Assembly (NCBI RefSeq): GCF_001428025.1
Contig: NZ_LMSC01000012.1
Span: forward strand, 199,618-263,617
DNA length: 64,000 nucleotides
Direction: 5' to 3'
Source of the DNA: Phycicoccus sp. Soil748
GTDB taxonomy: Bacteria; Actinomycetota; Actinomycetes; Actinomycetales; Dermatophilaceae
Each line of letters opens with the position of its first letter. Position 1 is the stretch's first letter. The notes beneath the pieces were generated by a model that did no database searches, was not told where the DNA came from, and saw only the letters and a program-made list of their open reading frames with translations. Both the position numbers and the translations under genes were made by a program. This document shows, piece after piece, positions 1 through 8,232 of this stretch.

Positions 1-306
1 CTCGCCAGCGGGGTGGCGCTGCACCCGGTGTCCATCCACTACGAACCCGTACCCGGGTCCTGGCGGCACCGCGTCGTCATCACCTTCCACGACCGCGTCG
101 AGGTGCCGGCGACCGGCACGACCCGCGCCAAGGCCGTGGCCATGACCCAGCAGTGCGCCGATGCCCTCGGGGCGGCCATCGTCGAGCACACCGCCGACTG
201 GCACATGCTGCAGCGGGTGTTCCTCGAGGACCTCGAGCCGAGGTCGGCGGCGACCGAGGCCGCTGGGGCCGCGGGGGCCCCGGGGTCCGCTGGAGCCGCG
301 TCGTGA
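1..306 (+). CDS. Phosphatidylinositol mannoside acyltransferase (PatA-like), 3' end only
   Basis: This is the last 101 codons of a gene whose 5' end lies outside the window. The visible part contains a segment ending WHMLQRVFLEDL, which is typical of the C-terminus of the lauroyl/PatA acyltransferase family. In actinobacteria this membrane-associated enzyme acylates phosphatidylinositol mannosides. It overlaps the start of pimA by four bases (GTGA), so the two are translationally coupled. That coupling fits consecutive steps of PIM synthesis and is the main support for the call. The last 20 or so residues are Ala/Gly-rich and probably disordered. Confidence 0.75.
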   Translation, partial: LASGVALHPVSIHYEPVPGSWRHRVVITFHDRVEVPATGTTRAKAVAMTQQCADALGAAIVEHTADWHMLQRVFLEDLEPRSAATEAAGAAGAPGSAGAAS

Positions 307-1514
307 GGATCGGGATCGTCTGCCCCTACTCCTTCGACGTGCCCGGGGGAGTGCAGTTCCACGTGCGCGACCTCGCCGAGCACTTCCTCGCCCAGGGACA
401 CCACGCGTCGGTGCTGGCGCCGGCCGACGACGACACCCCGCTGCCCGACTACGTCGAGTCGGTGGGCCGGGCCGTCCCCGTCCGCTACAACGGCTCCGTC
501 GCCCGCCTCAACTTCGGGCCCGTCACCGCGGCTCGGGTCGGGCGTTGGCTCGAGCGTGGCGAGTTCGACGTGCTCCACATCCACGAGCCGGTGACCCCCT
601 CGATCGCCCTGCTCGCCCTGTGGTCCGCCGACGGCCCGGTCGTCGCCACGTTCCACACGTCCAACCTGCGCTCGCGCGCCATGCAGGCCGCCTACCCGCT
701 GCTGCGGCCCAGCCTCGAGAAGATCAGCGGCCGCATCGCCGTCTCCGAGGACGCGCGCCGCACGGTCACCACCCACCTCGGCGGTGACGCCGTCGTGATC
801 CCCAACGGTGTCAACGTCGCCCGCTTCGCCGAGGCAGCGCCCGAGCCGGCCTGGCAGGGCACGACCGACGCGCCGACCCTGGCCTTCCTCGGGCGGATCG
901 ACGAGCCCCGCAAGGGCCTCCCGGTGCTGGCGGCCGCGATGCCTGCGGTGCTGGCGCGGCACCCCGGGGCGCGCGTGCTCGTCGCCGGCCCCGGTGACGT
1001 CGAGGCTGCCCGCGAGCGGATGGATCCTGCGGTCGCCTCTGCCACCGAGTTCCTCGGCATGGTCAGCGACGAGGAGAAGGCGGCCCTGCTCTCGTCCGTC
1101 GACGCCTACGTCGCCCCGCACACCGGCGGCGAGAGCTTTGGCATCGTCCTCGTCGAGGCCATGAGTGCCGGAGCGCCCGTGGTCGCCTCCGACCTCGCGG
1201 CGTTCGTCCGGGTCCTCGACGGCGGCCGGTGCGGGGCGATGTTCACCAACGAGGACCCCGGAGACCTGTCGCGACAGCTGCTCCGCGTGCTCGGCGACCC
1301 CGGCGAGCGCGAGCGCCTGGCCGCACTCGGCAGCAAGCGCGCGATGGTGTTCGACTGGTCGGTCGTGGCCGAGGACGTCATGGCGGTCTACGAGACGGTC
1401 ACGCACGGCATGGACGACGTGCGCACCGACCACACCGGCCACCTGCGGGCCGACCCGACCGACACGCGGTGGACGCGACTGCTGCGCGGTGCGCGGCGCG
1501 GAGGTGAGGACTGA
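303..1514 (+). CDS. pimA: Phosphatidyl-myo-inositol mannosyltransferase (GT4)
   Basis: PimA transfers mannose from GDP-mannose to phosphatidylinositol at the cytoplasmic face of the membrane, the first committed step of PIM/lipomannan synthesis. The 403-residue protein starts VRIGIVCPYSFDVPGGVQFH, with the Gly-rich loop of a GT-B glycosyltransferase. It carries the GT4 EX7E motif (E-S-F-G-I-V-L-V-E) in the C-terminal Rossmann domain and an FLGRIDEPRKGL segment at the domain junction. The GTG at 303 is chosen because it overlaps the upstream acyltransferase stop and begins exactly at the conserved N-terminus; a longer upstream frame has no family similarity. Confidence 0.93.
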   Translation: MRIGIVCPYSFDVPGGVQFHVRDLAEHFLAQGHHASVLAPADDDTPLPDYVESVGRAVPVRYNGSVARLNFGPVTAARVGRWLERGEFDVLHIHEPVTPSIALLALWSADGPVVATFHTSNLRSRAMQAAYPLLRPSLEKISGRIAVSEDARRTVTTHLGGDAVVIPNGVNVARFAEAAPEPAWQGTTDAPTLAFLGRIDEPRKGLPVLAAAMPAVLARHPGARVLVAGPGDVEAARERMDPAVASATEFLGMVSDEEKAALLSSVDAYVAPHTGGESFGIVLVEAMSAGAPVVASDLAAFVRVLDGGRCGAMFTNEDPGDLSRQLLRVLGDPGERERLAALGSKRAMVFDWSVVAEDVMAVYETVTHGMDDVRTDHTGHLRADPTDTRWTRLLRGARRGGED

Positions 1515-2095
1515 TGGAGCTCCTGACGTATGCCGCGGTCGGGGTGGCCGTGCTCCTCGGCGTGGCGTGGTACCTCTCCTACAACGCCGCCCGCCTCGAC
1601 CGCCTGCACACCCGGGCCGAGGGTGCGTTGTCCGCGCTGGACGCCCAGCTGGTCCGCCGGGCGGAGGCGACCCTGGAGCTCGCCAACTCCGGTGCAGTCG
1701 ATCCCGCCACCGCCCTGATGCTCGCGGGCGCGGCCTCGGACTCCCTCGAGGCCCACAACGAGCGCGCGCTCGAGGACGACCTGCTCGAGGGGCAGAGCTT
1801 CGGTGCCCGCGAGGGGCTGGAGAGCGACCTCACCGCCGCGCTGCAGGCGGCGCTGACGCCCGACGTGGTTGCCGAGATCAGGGCCGAGGACGCCGCGGGC
1901 GCGGCCGCCCTCCAGCGCGTCGAGGGAGCCGGGGTCCGGGTGCAGCTCGCCCGGCGCTTCCACAACGACGCCGTCACCGACGTACGCCGCGTGCGCCGCA
2001 AGGCGGTCGTGCGCCTCTTCCGGCTCGCCGGGCACGCCGACCTCCCGCGCACGGTCGAGTTCGACGACGAGCTGCCTCCCGCCGTCCGCGACTGA
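1514..2095 (+). CDS. LemA-like membrane-anchored protein of unknown function
   Basis: The start ATG overlaps the pimA stop by one base, so this gene is in the same operon. The 193-residue product has one N-terminal membrane helix (about residues 4-22) and then a long, mostly helical charged region. The segment after the helix (YNAARLDRLHTRAEGALSAL) and the C-terminal ARRFHNDAVTDVRRVRRKAV stretch resemble the helical LemA fold, in which the C-terminal segment reads 'A..FYNDAV..YN'. I infer LemA-like from these patterns only. The precise role is unknown; the position after pimA suggests a cell-envelope job. Confidence 0.6.
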   Translation: MELLTYAAVGVAVLLGVAWYLSYNAARLDRLHTRAEGALSALDAQLVRRAEATLELANSGAVDPATALMLAGAASDSLEAHNERALEDDLLEGQSFGAREGLESDLTAALQAALTPDVVAEIRAEDAAGAAALQRVEGAGVRVQLARRFHNDAVTDVRRVRRKAVVRLFRLAGHADLPRTVEFDDELPPAVRD

Positions 2096-2154
2096 CCCCG
2101 GCCACCGGTCCCAGCCGGGTCGCAGGGGCGGTCGGAGGCACGGGACGCACCAAC

Positions 2155-2160
2155 TAGCAT
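2155..2160 (+). promoter_or_regulatory. Candidate -10 element of pdxS
   Basis: TAGCAT matches the actinobacterial TAnnnT -10. It predicts a transcript start near 2167 and a 5' leader of about 50 bases before the pdxS ATG at 2218. No good -35 is visible. Confidence 0.35.
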
Positions 2161-2217
2161 GGGATGCGAAGCGCGTCCCCTGCGCTGCGCCCTGAACAGA
2201 ATCTGGAGCACGTCGTC

Positions 2218-3144
2218 ATGTCCGCCGACACCACCACCCCCGCCAGCCAGCCCTCGTCGCAGCCCACCACCGGCACGTCCCGCGTCAAGCGCGGCATGGC
2301 CGAGATGCTCAAGGGCGGCGTCATCATGGACGTCGTCAACGCCGAGCAGGCCAAGATCGCCGAGGACGCCGGTGCCGTCGCCGTCATGGCGCTCGAGCGG
2401 GTCCCCGCCGACATCCGCGCCCAGGGCGGCGTCTCGCGCATGTCCGACCCCGACATGATCGACGGCATCATCGAGGCCGTCTCCATCCCGGTGATGGCCA
2501 AGGCCCGCATCGGCCACTTCGTCGAGGCGCAGGTGCTGCAGTCCCTCGGCGTCGACTACATCGACGAGTCCGAGGTCCTGACCCCGGCCGACTACGCCAA
2601 CCACATCGACAAGTGGAACTTCACCGTCCCCTTCGTCTGTGGTGCGACCAACCTCGGCGAGGCCCTGCGCCGCATCACCGAGGGTGCGGCGATGATCCGC
2701 TCCAAGGGTGAGGCCGGCACCGGTGACGTCTCCAACGCCACCACCCACATGCGCCAGATCCGCCAGCAGATCCGCAAGCTCCAGAACCTCCCCGAGGACG
2801 AGCTGTTCGTCGCGGCGAAGGAGCTCCAGGCTCCCTACGAGCTCGTGAAGGAGGTCGCCGAGGCCGGCAAGCTGCCTGTGGTGCTGTTCACCGCCGGCGG
2901 CATCGCCACCCCCGCCGACGCCGCGATGATGATGCAGCTCGGCGCCGAGGGCGTCTTCGTCGGCTCGGGCATCTTCAAGTCCGGCAACCCCGCCCAGCGG
3001 GCCGAGGCGATCGTCAAGGCCACCACGTTCTTCGACGACCCCGACGTGATCGCCAAGGTCTCGCGCGGCCTCGGTGAGGCCATGGTCGGCATCAACGTCG
3101 ACGAGATCCCCGAGCCGCACCGACTCGCCGAGCGCGGCTGGTAG
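2218..3144 (+). CDS. pdxS: Pyridoxal 5'-phosphate synthase, lyase subunit
   Basis: PdxS condenses ribose 5-phosphate, glyceraldehyde 3-phosphate and ammonia from PdxT to make PLP directly. The 308-residue protein shows the family's (beta/alpha)8 signature: [20 protein letters not shown] near the start, [14 protein letters not shown] with the Schiff-base lysine, and [11 protein letters not shown] with the second catalytic lysine. The start at 2218 is chosen because an in-frame ATG at 2164 would add a tail unlike the family. The residues before [11 protein letters not shown] form a Ser/Thr/Pro-rich leader. Its partner pdxT lies about 0.7 kb downstream, separated by a GNAT gene on the other strand. 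Confidence 0.96.
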   Translation: MSADTTTPASQPSSQPTTGTSRVKRGMAEMLKGGVIMDVVNAEQAKIAEDAGAVAVMALERVPADIRAQGGVSRMSDPDMIDGIIEAVSIPVMAKARIGHFVEAQVLQSLGVDYIDESEVLTPADYANHIDKWNFTVPFVCGATNLGEALRRITEGAAMIRSKGEAGTGDVSNATTHMRQIRQQIRKLQNLPEDELFVAAKELQAPYELVKEVAEAGKLPVVLFTAGGIATPADAAMMMQLGAEGVFVGSGIFKSGNPAQRAEAIVKATTFFDDPDVIAKVSRGLGEAMVGINVDEIPEPHRLAERGW

Positions 3145-3178
3145 CCACCCGCTCCCGGCACTTCCGGCGCCCATTGCA

Positions 3179-3238
3179 ACGAAGGGTGGGAAGCGGCTGC
3201 TCCAGCACCACCTGAGGCAGCCGGTTCCCACCCTTCGT
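3179..3238. terminator. Long hairpin between convergent pdxS and GNAT genes
   Basis: ACGAAGGGTGGGAA at 3179-3192 is perfectly complementary to 3225-3238. After one G/G mismatch a further 7-bp arm (CGGCTGC / GCAGCCG) extends the stem, leaving a 16-base loop. It lies 34 bases after the pdxS stop and 17 before the convergent stop, so it can serve both strands. There is no U tract. Confidence 0.65.
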
Positions 3239-3254
3239 CATCGCCGTCGGGGCT

Positions 3255-3785
3255 TCAGCCCCTGTCGTCGGGGAGCGCCATGAAGAGCACGGGCAGGTGG
3301 TCGGCAGGAAGCCACCAGGGGCGGCCCTCGCCGACCACCTCCCACCCCGTCCTGCGGTAGAGCTCGACGGCAGCGGTCGTCTCCTGGACCACGTCGAGGA
3401 CGGGGGTCCGGCCGCTGGCCCGGATCGCCTCGACCGCTGTCGCCAGCAGCCCACTGCCGACGCCCCGGCCGCGCGCGGTGTGGGCCACGAACAGCACCGA
3501 GACCGCTGCCAGCTCCTCGGCCCCGCGCCCCGTGCCGGCGGTCCAGAGGTCCGCCTCCATCCCCGTCCCGACCCCGCAGACCGACACGTGGCCGACGACC
3601 TCGGCGTCGAGGTCTGCCACCCAGGCGGCGTCCTCGCCGTCGCGGCGGATGAAGTCCTCGGCAGGGAAGGGCAGGGGCCAGCGCTGGGGGTAGCCGGAGT
3701 ACGGCCGTTGCGCCGCGAGCATCTCGGCAAGAGCGGGGAGGTCGTCGGGGGTGCGGGCGCGGATGCGCGCGTCGGGCAGGGGCAC
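3255..3785 (-). CDS. GNAT-family N-acetyltransferase
   Basis: This 176-residue protein has the GNAT acetyl-CoA fold. The segment [23 protein letters not shown] is the R/Q-x-x-G-x-G/A pyrophosphate-binding loop, followed by [24 protein letters not shown], the usual C-terminal beta-bulge region. The acceptor substrate is unknown. The GTG at 3785 is chosen because TAGGCT lies 7 bases upstream, the leaderless spacing seen throughout this window; an ATG at 3818 would lie upstream of that hexamer. It sits between pdxS and pdxT and is divergent from pdxT. Confidence 0.85.
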   Translation of the reverse strand: MPLPDARIRARTPDDLPALAEMLAAQRPYSGYPQRWPLPFPAEDFIRRDGEDAAWVADLDAEVVGHVSVCGVGTGMEADLWTAGTGRGAEELAAVSVLFVAHTARGRGVGSGLLATAVEAIRASGRTPVLDVVQETTAAVELYRRTGWEVVGEGRPWWLPADHLPVLFMALPDDRG

Positions 3786-3792
3786 GGTGACC

Positions 3793-3798
3793 AGCCTA
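3793..3798 (-). promoter_or_regulatory. -10 element, leaderless GNAT transcript
   Basis: TAGGCT on the minus strand ends 7 bases before the GTG at 3785. Confidence 0.6.
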
Positions 3799-3812
3799 GG
3801 TGGGCGCCCCCG

Positions 3813-3818
3813 TAGCAT
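3813..3818 (+). promoter_or_regulatory. -10 element, leaderless pdxT transcript
   Basis: TAGCAT ends 7 bases before the pdxT GTG at 3826. It is only 14 bases from the divergent -10 of the GNAT gene. Confidence 0.6.
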
Positions 3819-3825
3819 TCCGGCC

Positions 3826-4440
3826 GTGACGAATCCCTCCAGCCCGACCATCGGTGTCCTCGCCGTCCAGGGGGACGTGCGCGAGCACCTGTACGCCGTC
3901 GAGCAGGCCGGCGCGCGCAGCGCCACGGTCCGCCGCCCGCGCGAGCTGGAGGCGGTCGACGCGCTCATCATCCCCGGTGGCGAGTCGACGACGATGGACA
4001 AGCTCGTCCGCGCCTTCGACCTGTACGACCCGCTGCGGGAGCGCCTCGCGGCAGGCATGCCGGCCTACGGGTCGTGCGCGGGCATGATCATGCTCGCGGA
4101 CCGCATCGCCGACGCCCGACCCGACCAGCAGACGCTCGGCGGTCTCGACATCACGGTGCGGCGCAACGCCTTCGGACGCCAGGTCGACTCCTTCGAGGAG
4201 GACCTCCACATCCGAGCCATCGGCGGGGCCCCGATGCGGGCCGTGTTCATCCGCGCCCCGTGGGTCGAGGAGGTCGGCGAGGGCGTGGAGGTCCTGGCCC
4301 GCGTCGAGGACGGCCCGGCCGCAGGTAGGATCGTCGCCGTTCGTCAGGGGTCGGTGATGGCCACCTCCTTCCACCCGGAAGTGACCGGTGACCACCGGTT
4401 CCACCAGTTGTTCGTCGAGATCGTGAGAGGCAAGGCATGA
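3826..4440 (+). CDS. pdxT: Pyridoxal 5'-phosphate synthase, glutaminase subunit
   Basis: PdxT is the class I glutaminase that hydrolyses glutamine and channels ammonia to PdxS. The 204-residue protein shows [13 protein letters not shown] at the N-terminus, the oxyanion segment [13 protein letters not shown], the nucleophile elbow [10 protein letters not shown] (Cys) and the [15 protein letters not shown] segment with the catalytic His and Glu. The GTG start follows a TAGCAT hexamer by 7 bases, so the message is probably leaderless. Its stop overlaps the YebC ATG by four bases. Confidence 0.96.
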   Translation: MTNPSSPTIGVLAVQGDVREHLYAVEQAGARSATVRRPRELEAVDALIIPGGESTTMDKLVRAFDLYDPLRERLAAGMPAYGSCAGMIMLADRIADARPDQQTLGGLDITVRRNAFGRQVDSFEEDLHIRAIGGAPMRAVFIRAPWVEEVGEGVEVLARVEDGPAAGRIVAVRQGSVMATSFHPEVTGDHRFHQLFVEIVRGKA

Positions 4441-5198
4441 GCGGCCACAGCAAATGGGCGACCACCAAGCACAAGAAGGCCGCCATCGACGCCAAGCGCG
4501 GCAAGCTCTTCGCCAAGCTGATCAAGAACATCGAGGTCGCGGCGCGCACGGGTGGCGGTGACCCCACGGGCAACCCGACGCTCTACGACGCCATCCAGAA
4601 GGCCAAGAAGTCCTCGGTCCCCAACAACAACATCGACAACGCGGTCAAGCGTGGCTCGGGCGCCACCGCCGGCGGCTCGGACTGGGAGACCATCACGTAC
4701 GAGGGCTACGCGCCAGGTGGCGTGGCCGTCCTCATCGAGTGCCTGACCGACAACCGCAACCGCGCCGCGGCCGAGGTCCGGACCGCGCTGACCCGCAACG
4801 GCGGGCAGCTCGCCGACCCGGGCTCGGTCTCCTACGTGTTCGACCGCAAGGGCGTCGTCGTGGTGCCCAAGGGTGACAAGACCGAGGACGACATCCTCGA
4901 GGTGGTGCTCGAGGCGGGGGCCGACGAGGTCAACGACCTCGGCGACTCCTTCGAGATCATCTCCGAGGCCACCGACTTCGTCGCCGTGCGCAAGGCGGTC
5001 CAGGACGCCGGCATCGACTACGACTCGGCCGAGGCCTCATGGGTCCCCAACCTCCAGGTGCCGCTCGACGCCGACGGCGCCCGCAAGATGATCCGCGTCA
5101 TCGAGGCCCTCGAGGACTCCGACGACGTGCAGGACGTCTTCGCCAACGGTGACATCAGCGACGAGGTCCTCGCCGAGCTCGACGAGGACGACGAGTAG
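4437..5198 (+). CDS. YebC/PmpR-family protein (TACO1 homologue)
   Basis: The 253-residue protein begins [21 protein letters not shown], the near-invariant N-terminus of the family, and has the [12 protein letters not shown] and YEGYAPGG motifs. Members were first described as DNA-binding regulators (PmpR); newer work on the family links them to ribosomes and translation of difficult sequences. The ATG overlaps the pdxT stop (ATGA). In many bacteria yebC precedes ruvC, as here, but a strong terminator and an SOS box separate them in this window, so ruvCAB can be induced independently. Confidence 0.95.
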   Translation: MSGHSKWATTKHKKAAIDAKRGKLFAKLIKNIEVAARTGGGDPTGNPTLYDAIQKAKKSSVPNNNIDNAVKRGSGATAGGSDWETITYEGYAPGGVAVLIECLTDNRNRAAAEVRTALTRNGGQLADPGSVSYVFDRKGVVVVPKGDKTEDDILEVVLEAGADEVNDLGDSFEIISEATDFVAVRKAVQDAGIDYDSAEASWVPNLQVPLDADGARKMIRVIEALEDSDDVQDVFANGDISDEVLAELDEDDE

Positions 5199-5264
5199 AC
5201 GACATCGAGCAGGCGGCACACCGAGTGGGCGGCGACCAGACCGGTCCGCTCGCTGCCACCAGCC

Positions 5265-5311
5265 GGACGCCCCGTCCTCCCCGCGTGTTGCTGCGGGGGA
5301 GCCGGGGCGTC
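5265..5311 (+). terminator. Rho-independent-like terminator after YebC gene
   Basis: GACGCCCCG (5265-5273) pairs with 5303-5311 and an inner CTCCCCCGC (5276-5284) pairs with 5293-5301 around an 8-base loop, giving 18 GC-rich pairs with one small internal loop. No U tract follows. Confidence 0.75.
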
Positions 5312-5318
5312 GTCCGTG

Positions 5319-5324
5319 TAGCGT
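5319..5324 (+). promoter_or_regulatory. -10 element of ruvCAB
   Basis: TAGCGT fits TAnnnT and predicts a transcript start near 5331, inside the LexA box. Confidence 0.55.
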
Positions 5325-5328
5325 TCAC

Positions 5329-5342
5329 CGAACAGGTGTTCG
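5329..5342 (+). promoter_or_regulatory. SOS (LexA) box of ruvCAB
   Basis: CGAACAGGTGTTCG is a perfect dyad matching the actinobacterial/Gram-positive LexA consensus GAAC-N4-GTTC. It sits 5 bases downstream of the -10 hexamer, where bound LexA would block initiation. ruvCAB is a classic SOS target, so the box fits its gene. Confidence 0.85.
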
Positions 5343-5393
5343 GATGACGAGACGGTGGAGCGGCAGCGCCCGCCAGGACGAGGGAGCAGCGCA

Positions 5394-6005
5394 GTGCGCG
5401 TACTCGGGGTCGACCCCGGACTGACCCGGTGCGGGCTGGGTGTGGTCGACAGCAGCCGCGGCCGCAGGCTCACCATGGTCGCGGTGGGGGTCGTCCGGAC
5501 GCCGGGCGACCGCGACACGGGGGAGCGGCTCGTTTACCTCCAGGACCAGGTCGACGCCTGGCTCGACCGGTTCGATCCCGACGCCATCGCCCTCGAGCGC
5601 GTCTTCGCGGCAGACCACGTGCCCACTGTCATGACGACCGCCCAGGCGTCGGGCCTGGTGCTCCTGGCCGCCGCGCGCCGCGGCCTGCCGCTCGTCACGC
5701 ACACGCCCAGCGAGGTCAAGGCCGCCGTCACCGGGCAGGGCCGCGCCGACAAGGCACAGGTCACCGCCATGGTCACCCGCATCCTCGAGCTCGAGGTCGC
5801 CCCCAGGCCCGCCGACGCTGCCGACGCCCTGGCCCTGGCCATCTGCCACCACTGGCGCGGCGGCGGCGACCAGCGCCTCGCCCTCGCCGCGGCCTCCGAG
5901 CGTGCCCGGCTCAAGGCCGTGGGCGCCCGGGCCCCCGGCGCCGTTCCCAGCGGTGTCCCGTCCGCCCACCCGTCCGCGCGCCCGTCCGGGGCGGTGTCGC
6001 GGTGA
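5394..6005 (+). CDS. ruvC: Crossover junction endodeoxyribonuclease RuvC
   Basis: RuvC cuts Holliday junctions symmetrically as a homodimer together with RuvAB. The protein starts [19 protein letters not shown], placing the first catalytic Asp. It also shows [21 protein letters not shown] with the second acidic residue and the C-terminal [16 protein letters not shown] with the final Asp pair. An AGGGAG motif 7 bases upstream supports the GTG at 5394 over an earlier in-frame start. The last 40 or so residues (of 203) form an Ala/Pro/Ser-rich tail beyond the nuclease fold. Its stop overlaps the ruvA GTG. Confidence 0.96.
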   Translation: MRVLGVDPGLTRCGLGVVDSSRGRRLTMVAVGVVRTPGDRDTGERLVYLQDQVDAWLDRFDPDAIALERVFAADHVPTVMTTAQASGLVLLAAARRGLPLVTHTPSEVKAAVTGQGRADKAQVTAMVTRILELEVAPRPADAADALALAICHHWRGGGDQRLALAAASERARLKAVGARAPGAVPSGVPSAHPSARPSGAVSR

Positions 6006-6604
6006 TCGCCTCGGTGCGTGGCGCGGTCCAGCACATCGGCCTCGACCGGGTCGTCGTCGAGGTCGGGGGAGTCGGCATGCTCCTGCACACGACCCCCGCG
6101 ACGGCCTCGGCGCAGTACCTCGGTCGCGAGGCGACCCTGGCGACCACGCTCGTCGTGCGCGAGGACTCACTGACCCTCTACGGCTTCGCCTCCGACGAGG
6201 AGCGCGACATCTTCGAGCAGGTCCAGACCGTCTCCGGGGTGGGGCCGCGACTCGCCCTGGCCATGCTGTCCGTGCTGGCGCCCGACCGGCTGCGCGCCGC
6301 GGTGACCGGCGCCGACCTCGCCACCCTGACCAAGGTGCCGGGCATCGGCAAGAAGGGCGCCGAGCGCATCGTGCTCGAGCTGCGGGACAAGATCGGCGTG
6401 CCGTCCGGTGTCGCCGGCACGACCGCTGCCGCACCCGCCGCCGCGGGGCCGTCCTGGCGCGACCAGGTCACCGACGCCCTCACCGGGCTCGGCTACTCCG
6501 GCAAGCAGGCCGAGGACGCTGTCACGTCGGTCGCGGCCACGGCCCCGGCCGACGCCAACGTCTCCGAGATGCTGCGCGCCGCGCTGCGTGAGCTCGGGCG
6601 GTAG
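6002..6604 (+). CDS. ruvA: Holliday junction DNA helicase subunit RuvA
   Basis: RuvA tetramers bind the four-way junction and load RuvB. The 200-residue protein has the N-terminal OB domain ([24 protein letters not shown]), two helix-hairpin-helix motifs ([17 protein letters not shown] and [19 protein letters not shown]) and, after an Ala/Gly-rich linker, the C-terminal RuvB-binding helical domain ([17 protein letters not shown]). The GTG start overlaps the ruvC stop by 4 bases and ruvB follows after 2 bases. Confidence 0.97.
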   Translation: MIASVRGAVQHIGLDRVVVEVGGVGMLLHTTPATASAQYLGREATLATTLVVREDSLTLYGFASDEERDIFEQVQTVSGVGPRLALAMLSVLAPDRLRAAVTGADLATLTKVPGIGKKGAERIVLELRDKIGVPSGVAGTTAAAPAAAGPSWRDQVTDALTGLGYSGKQAEDAVTSVAATAPADANVSEMLRAALRELGR

Positions 6605-6606
6605 GA

Positions 6607-7713
6607 GTGTCCGGCGACGGCTTCAGCTCCGAGATGTACGAGGACTCCTCCCTCGACGCCACCGCCCGCATCGTCGACCCCTCGGGCGAAACCGACGAGC
6701 GCACGGTCGAGATGGCGCTGCGACCGCGCCGGCTGAGCGAGTTCTCGGGGCAGTCGAGGGTGCGTGACCAGCTGTCCCTCGTGCTCGAGGCGGCGCGCCG
6801 CCGAGGCACCCCGCCCGACCACGTCCTGCTCTCGGGGCCGCCCGGCCTCGGCAAGACGACCCTGGCGATGCTCATCGGCACCGAGCTCGAGCGCCCGATC
6901 CGCATCACCAGCGGCCCGGCGATCCAGCACGCCGGCGACCTCGCAGCGGTGCTCTCGTCCCTGACCGAGGGGGAGGTGCTCTTCCTCGACGAGATCCACC
7001 GGATGTCCCGCTCCGCCGAGGAGATGCTCTACCTCGCCATGGAGGACTTCCGCGTCGACGTCATCGTCGGCAAGGGCCCGGGGGCCACCGCGATCCCGCT
7101 CGAGCTCGCACCGTTCACCGTCGTCGGGGCGACCACGCGGGCGGGCCTGCTCCCCGCGCCGCTGCGCGACCGCTTCGGCTTCACCGGCCACCTCGACTTC
7201 TACGCCACCGACGACCTCGTGGCGATCCTGCACCGCTCCGCACGGCTGCTCGATGTCGCCGCCGACCCCGACGGAATCACCGAGATCGCCCGCCGGTCGC
7301 GGGGCACACCGCGCATCGCCAACCGCCTGCTGCGTCGGGTCCGCGACTGGGCGCAGGTGCACGGCCGCCACGTCGTGGACGAGGCCGCCGCCCACGCCGC
7401 CCTGGCCCTCTTCGACGTCGACGACCGCGGCCTCGACCGGCTCGACCGAGCCGTCCTCGACGCCCTGTGCCGCCGGTTCGGCGGGGGACCGGTCGGGCTG
7501 TCGACCCTCGCGGTGGCCGTCGGCGAGGAGGCCGACACCGTCGAGACGGTCGCCGAGCCGTTCCTCGTGCGCGAGGGCTTCATGGTGCGCACCCCGCGTG
7601 GCCGCGCCGCCAGCGCGCTGGCGTGGGAGCACCTGGGGCTGACGCCGCCGGCCGGCCTCGACCGCCAGCCGGCCCTGCCGCTGGACACCGGCGAGGGCCG
7701 CTTCGGCGCCTGA
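6607..7713 (+). CDS. ruvB: Holliday junction branch-migration ATPase RuvB
   Basis: RuvB is the hexameric AAA+ motor that drives branch migration. The 368-residue product has the [19 protein letters not shown]-terminal segment, Walker [12 protein letters not shown], Walker [11 protein letters not shown], sensor 1 in [19 protein letters not shown] with the arginine finger, and a C-terminal winged helix ending in a basic stretch. The start is GTG, 2 bases after ruvA. A 183-bp gap then separates it from yajC, which has its own promoter. Confidence 0.97.
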   Translation: MSGDGFSSEMYEDSSLDATARIVDPSGETDERTVEMALRPRRLSEFSGQSRVRDQLSLVLEAARRRGTPPDHVLLSGPPGLGKTTLAMLIGTELERPIRITSGPAIQHAGDLAAVLSSLTEGEVLFLDEIHRMSRSAEEMLYLAMEDFRVDVIVGKGPGATAIPLELAPFTVVGATTRAGLLPAPLRDRFGFTGHLDFYATDDLVAILHRSARLLDVAADPDGITEIARRSRGTPRIANRLLRRVRDWAQVHGRHVVDEAAAHAALALFDVDDRGLDRLDRAVLDALCRRFGGGPVGLSTLAVAVGEEADTVETVAEPFLVREGFMVRTPRGRAASALAWEHLGLTPPAGLDRQPALPLDTGEGRFGA

Positions 7714-7778
7714 GGACCCGCCCGGGTGGCACCGCCCGCGAAATGGTCACAATTGGAACGCGGTTGCGGCAGGGCACG

Positions 7779-7808
7779 TTGGTCGGTATGCCGTGCGTCA
7801 CCTACACT
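7779..7808 (+). promoter_or_regulatory. Promoter of yajC-secDF
   Basis: TTGGTC (7779-7784) and TACACT (7803-7808) are spaced by 18 bases and predict a start near 7815, giving an 80-base leader before yajC. The rest of the 183-bp gap after ruvB shows nothing else clear. Confidence 0.5.
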
Positions 7809-7896
7809 CGGGCGGTCACCCGGCTGGTGCCGGGGACCTGTGCGTGCCCGGTGATGCGGCTGCGCGCACCACCAGCCAACTGTGAAGGGATGCTCC

Positions 7897-8220
7897 ATGT
7901 CGAGTGGCGGCTCACCGCTAGCCAGCCTGCTGATCTTCGCCCTGCCCGTGCTGCTGATCGTGTTCATGGTGTTCAGCCAGCGTCGACGGCAGCGCGAGGC
8001 GCAGTCCCTGCAGGCGGGTCTGACGGTCGGTGACGAGGTCTGCACGACCTCGGGCCTCTTCGGCCGGGTCACCTCGATCGAGGACCAGGTCGTCACCCTC
8101 GAGGTCGCCCCGGGTGTGGTGCTGCGCTTCGACCGCCGCGCGATCGGCCTCAAGACCCCGCAGTCCCCTTCCTCCACGACGGCGTCCGACCAGCCGTCCG
8201 GTCCCGTCAGCCCCGAGTAG
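7897..8220 (+). CDS. yajC: Preprotein translocase accessory subunit YajC
   Basis: YajC associates with SecDF in the plasma membrane. The 107-residue protein has a single N-terminal membrane helix (LASLLIFALPVLLIVFMVF) followed by the basic QRRRQREAQSLQAGLTVGDEVCTTSGLFG segment that defines the family, and a Ser/Pro tail. The ATG at 7897 is preferred over a GTG at 7882 because GAAGGGA lies 6 bases before the ATG. secD follows after 12 bases. Confidence 0.93.
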   Translation: MSSGGSPLASLLIFALPVLLIVFMVFSQRRRQREAQSLQAGLTVGDEVCTTSGLFGRVTSIEDQVVTLEVAPGVVLRFDRRAIGLKTPQSPSSTTASDQPSGPVSPE

Positions 8221-8232
8221 AGGTCACCCCAC

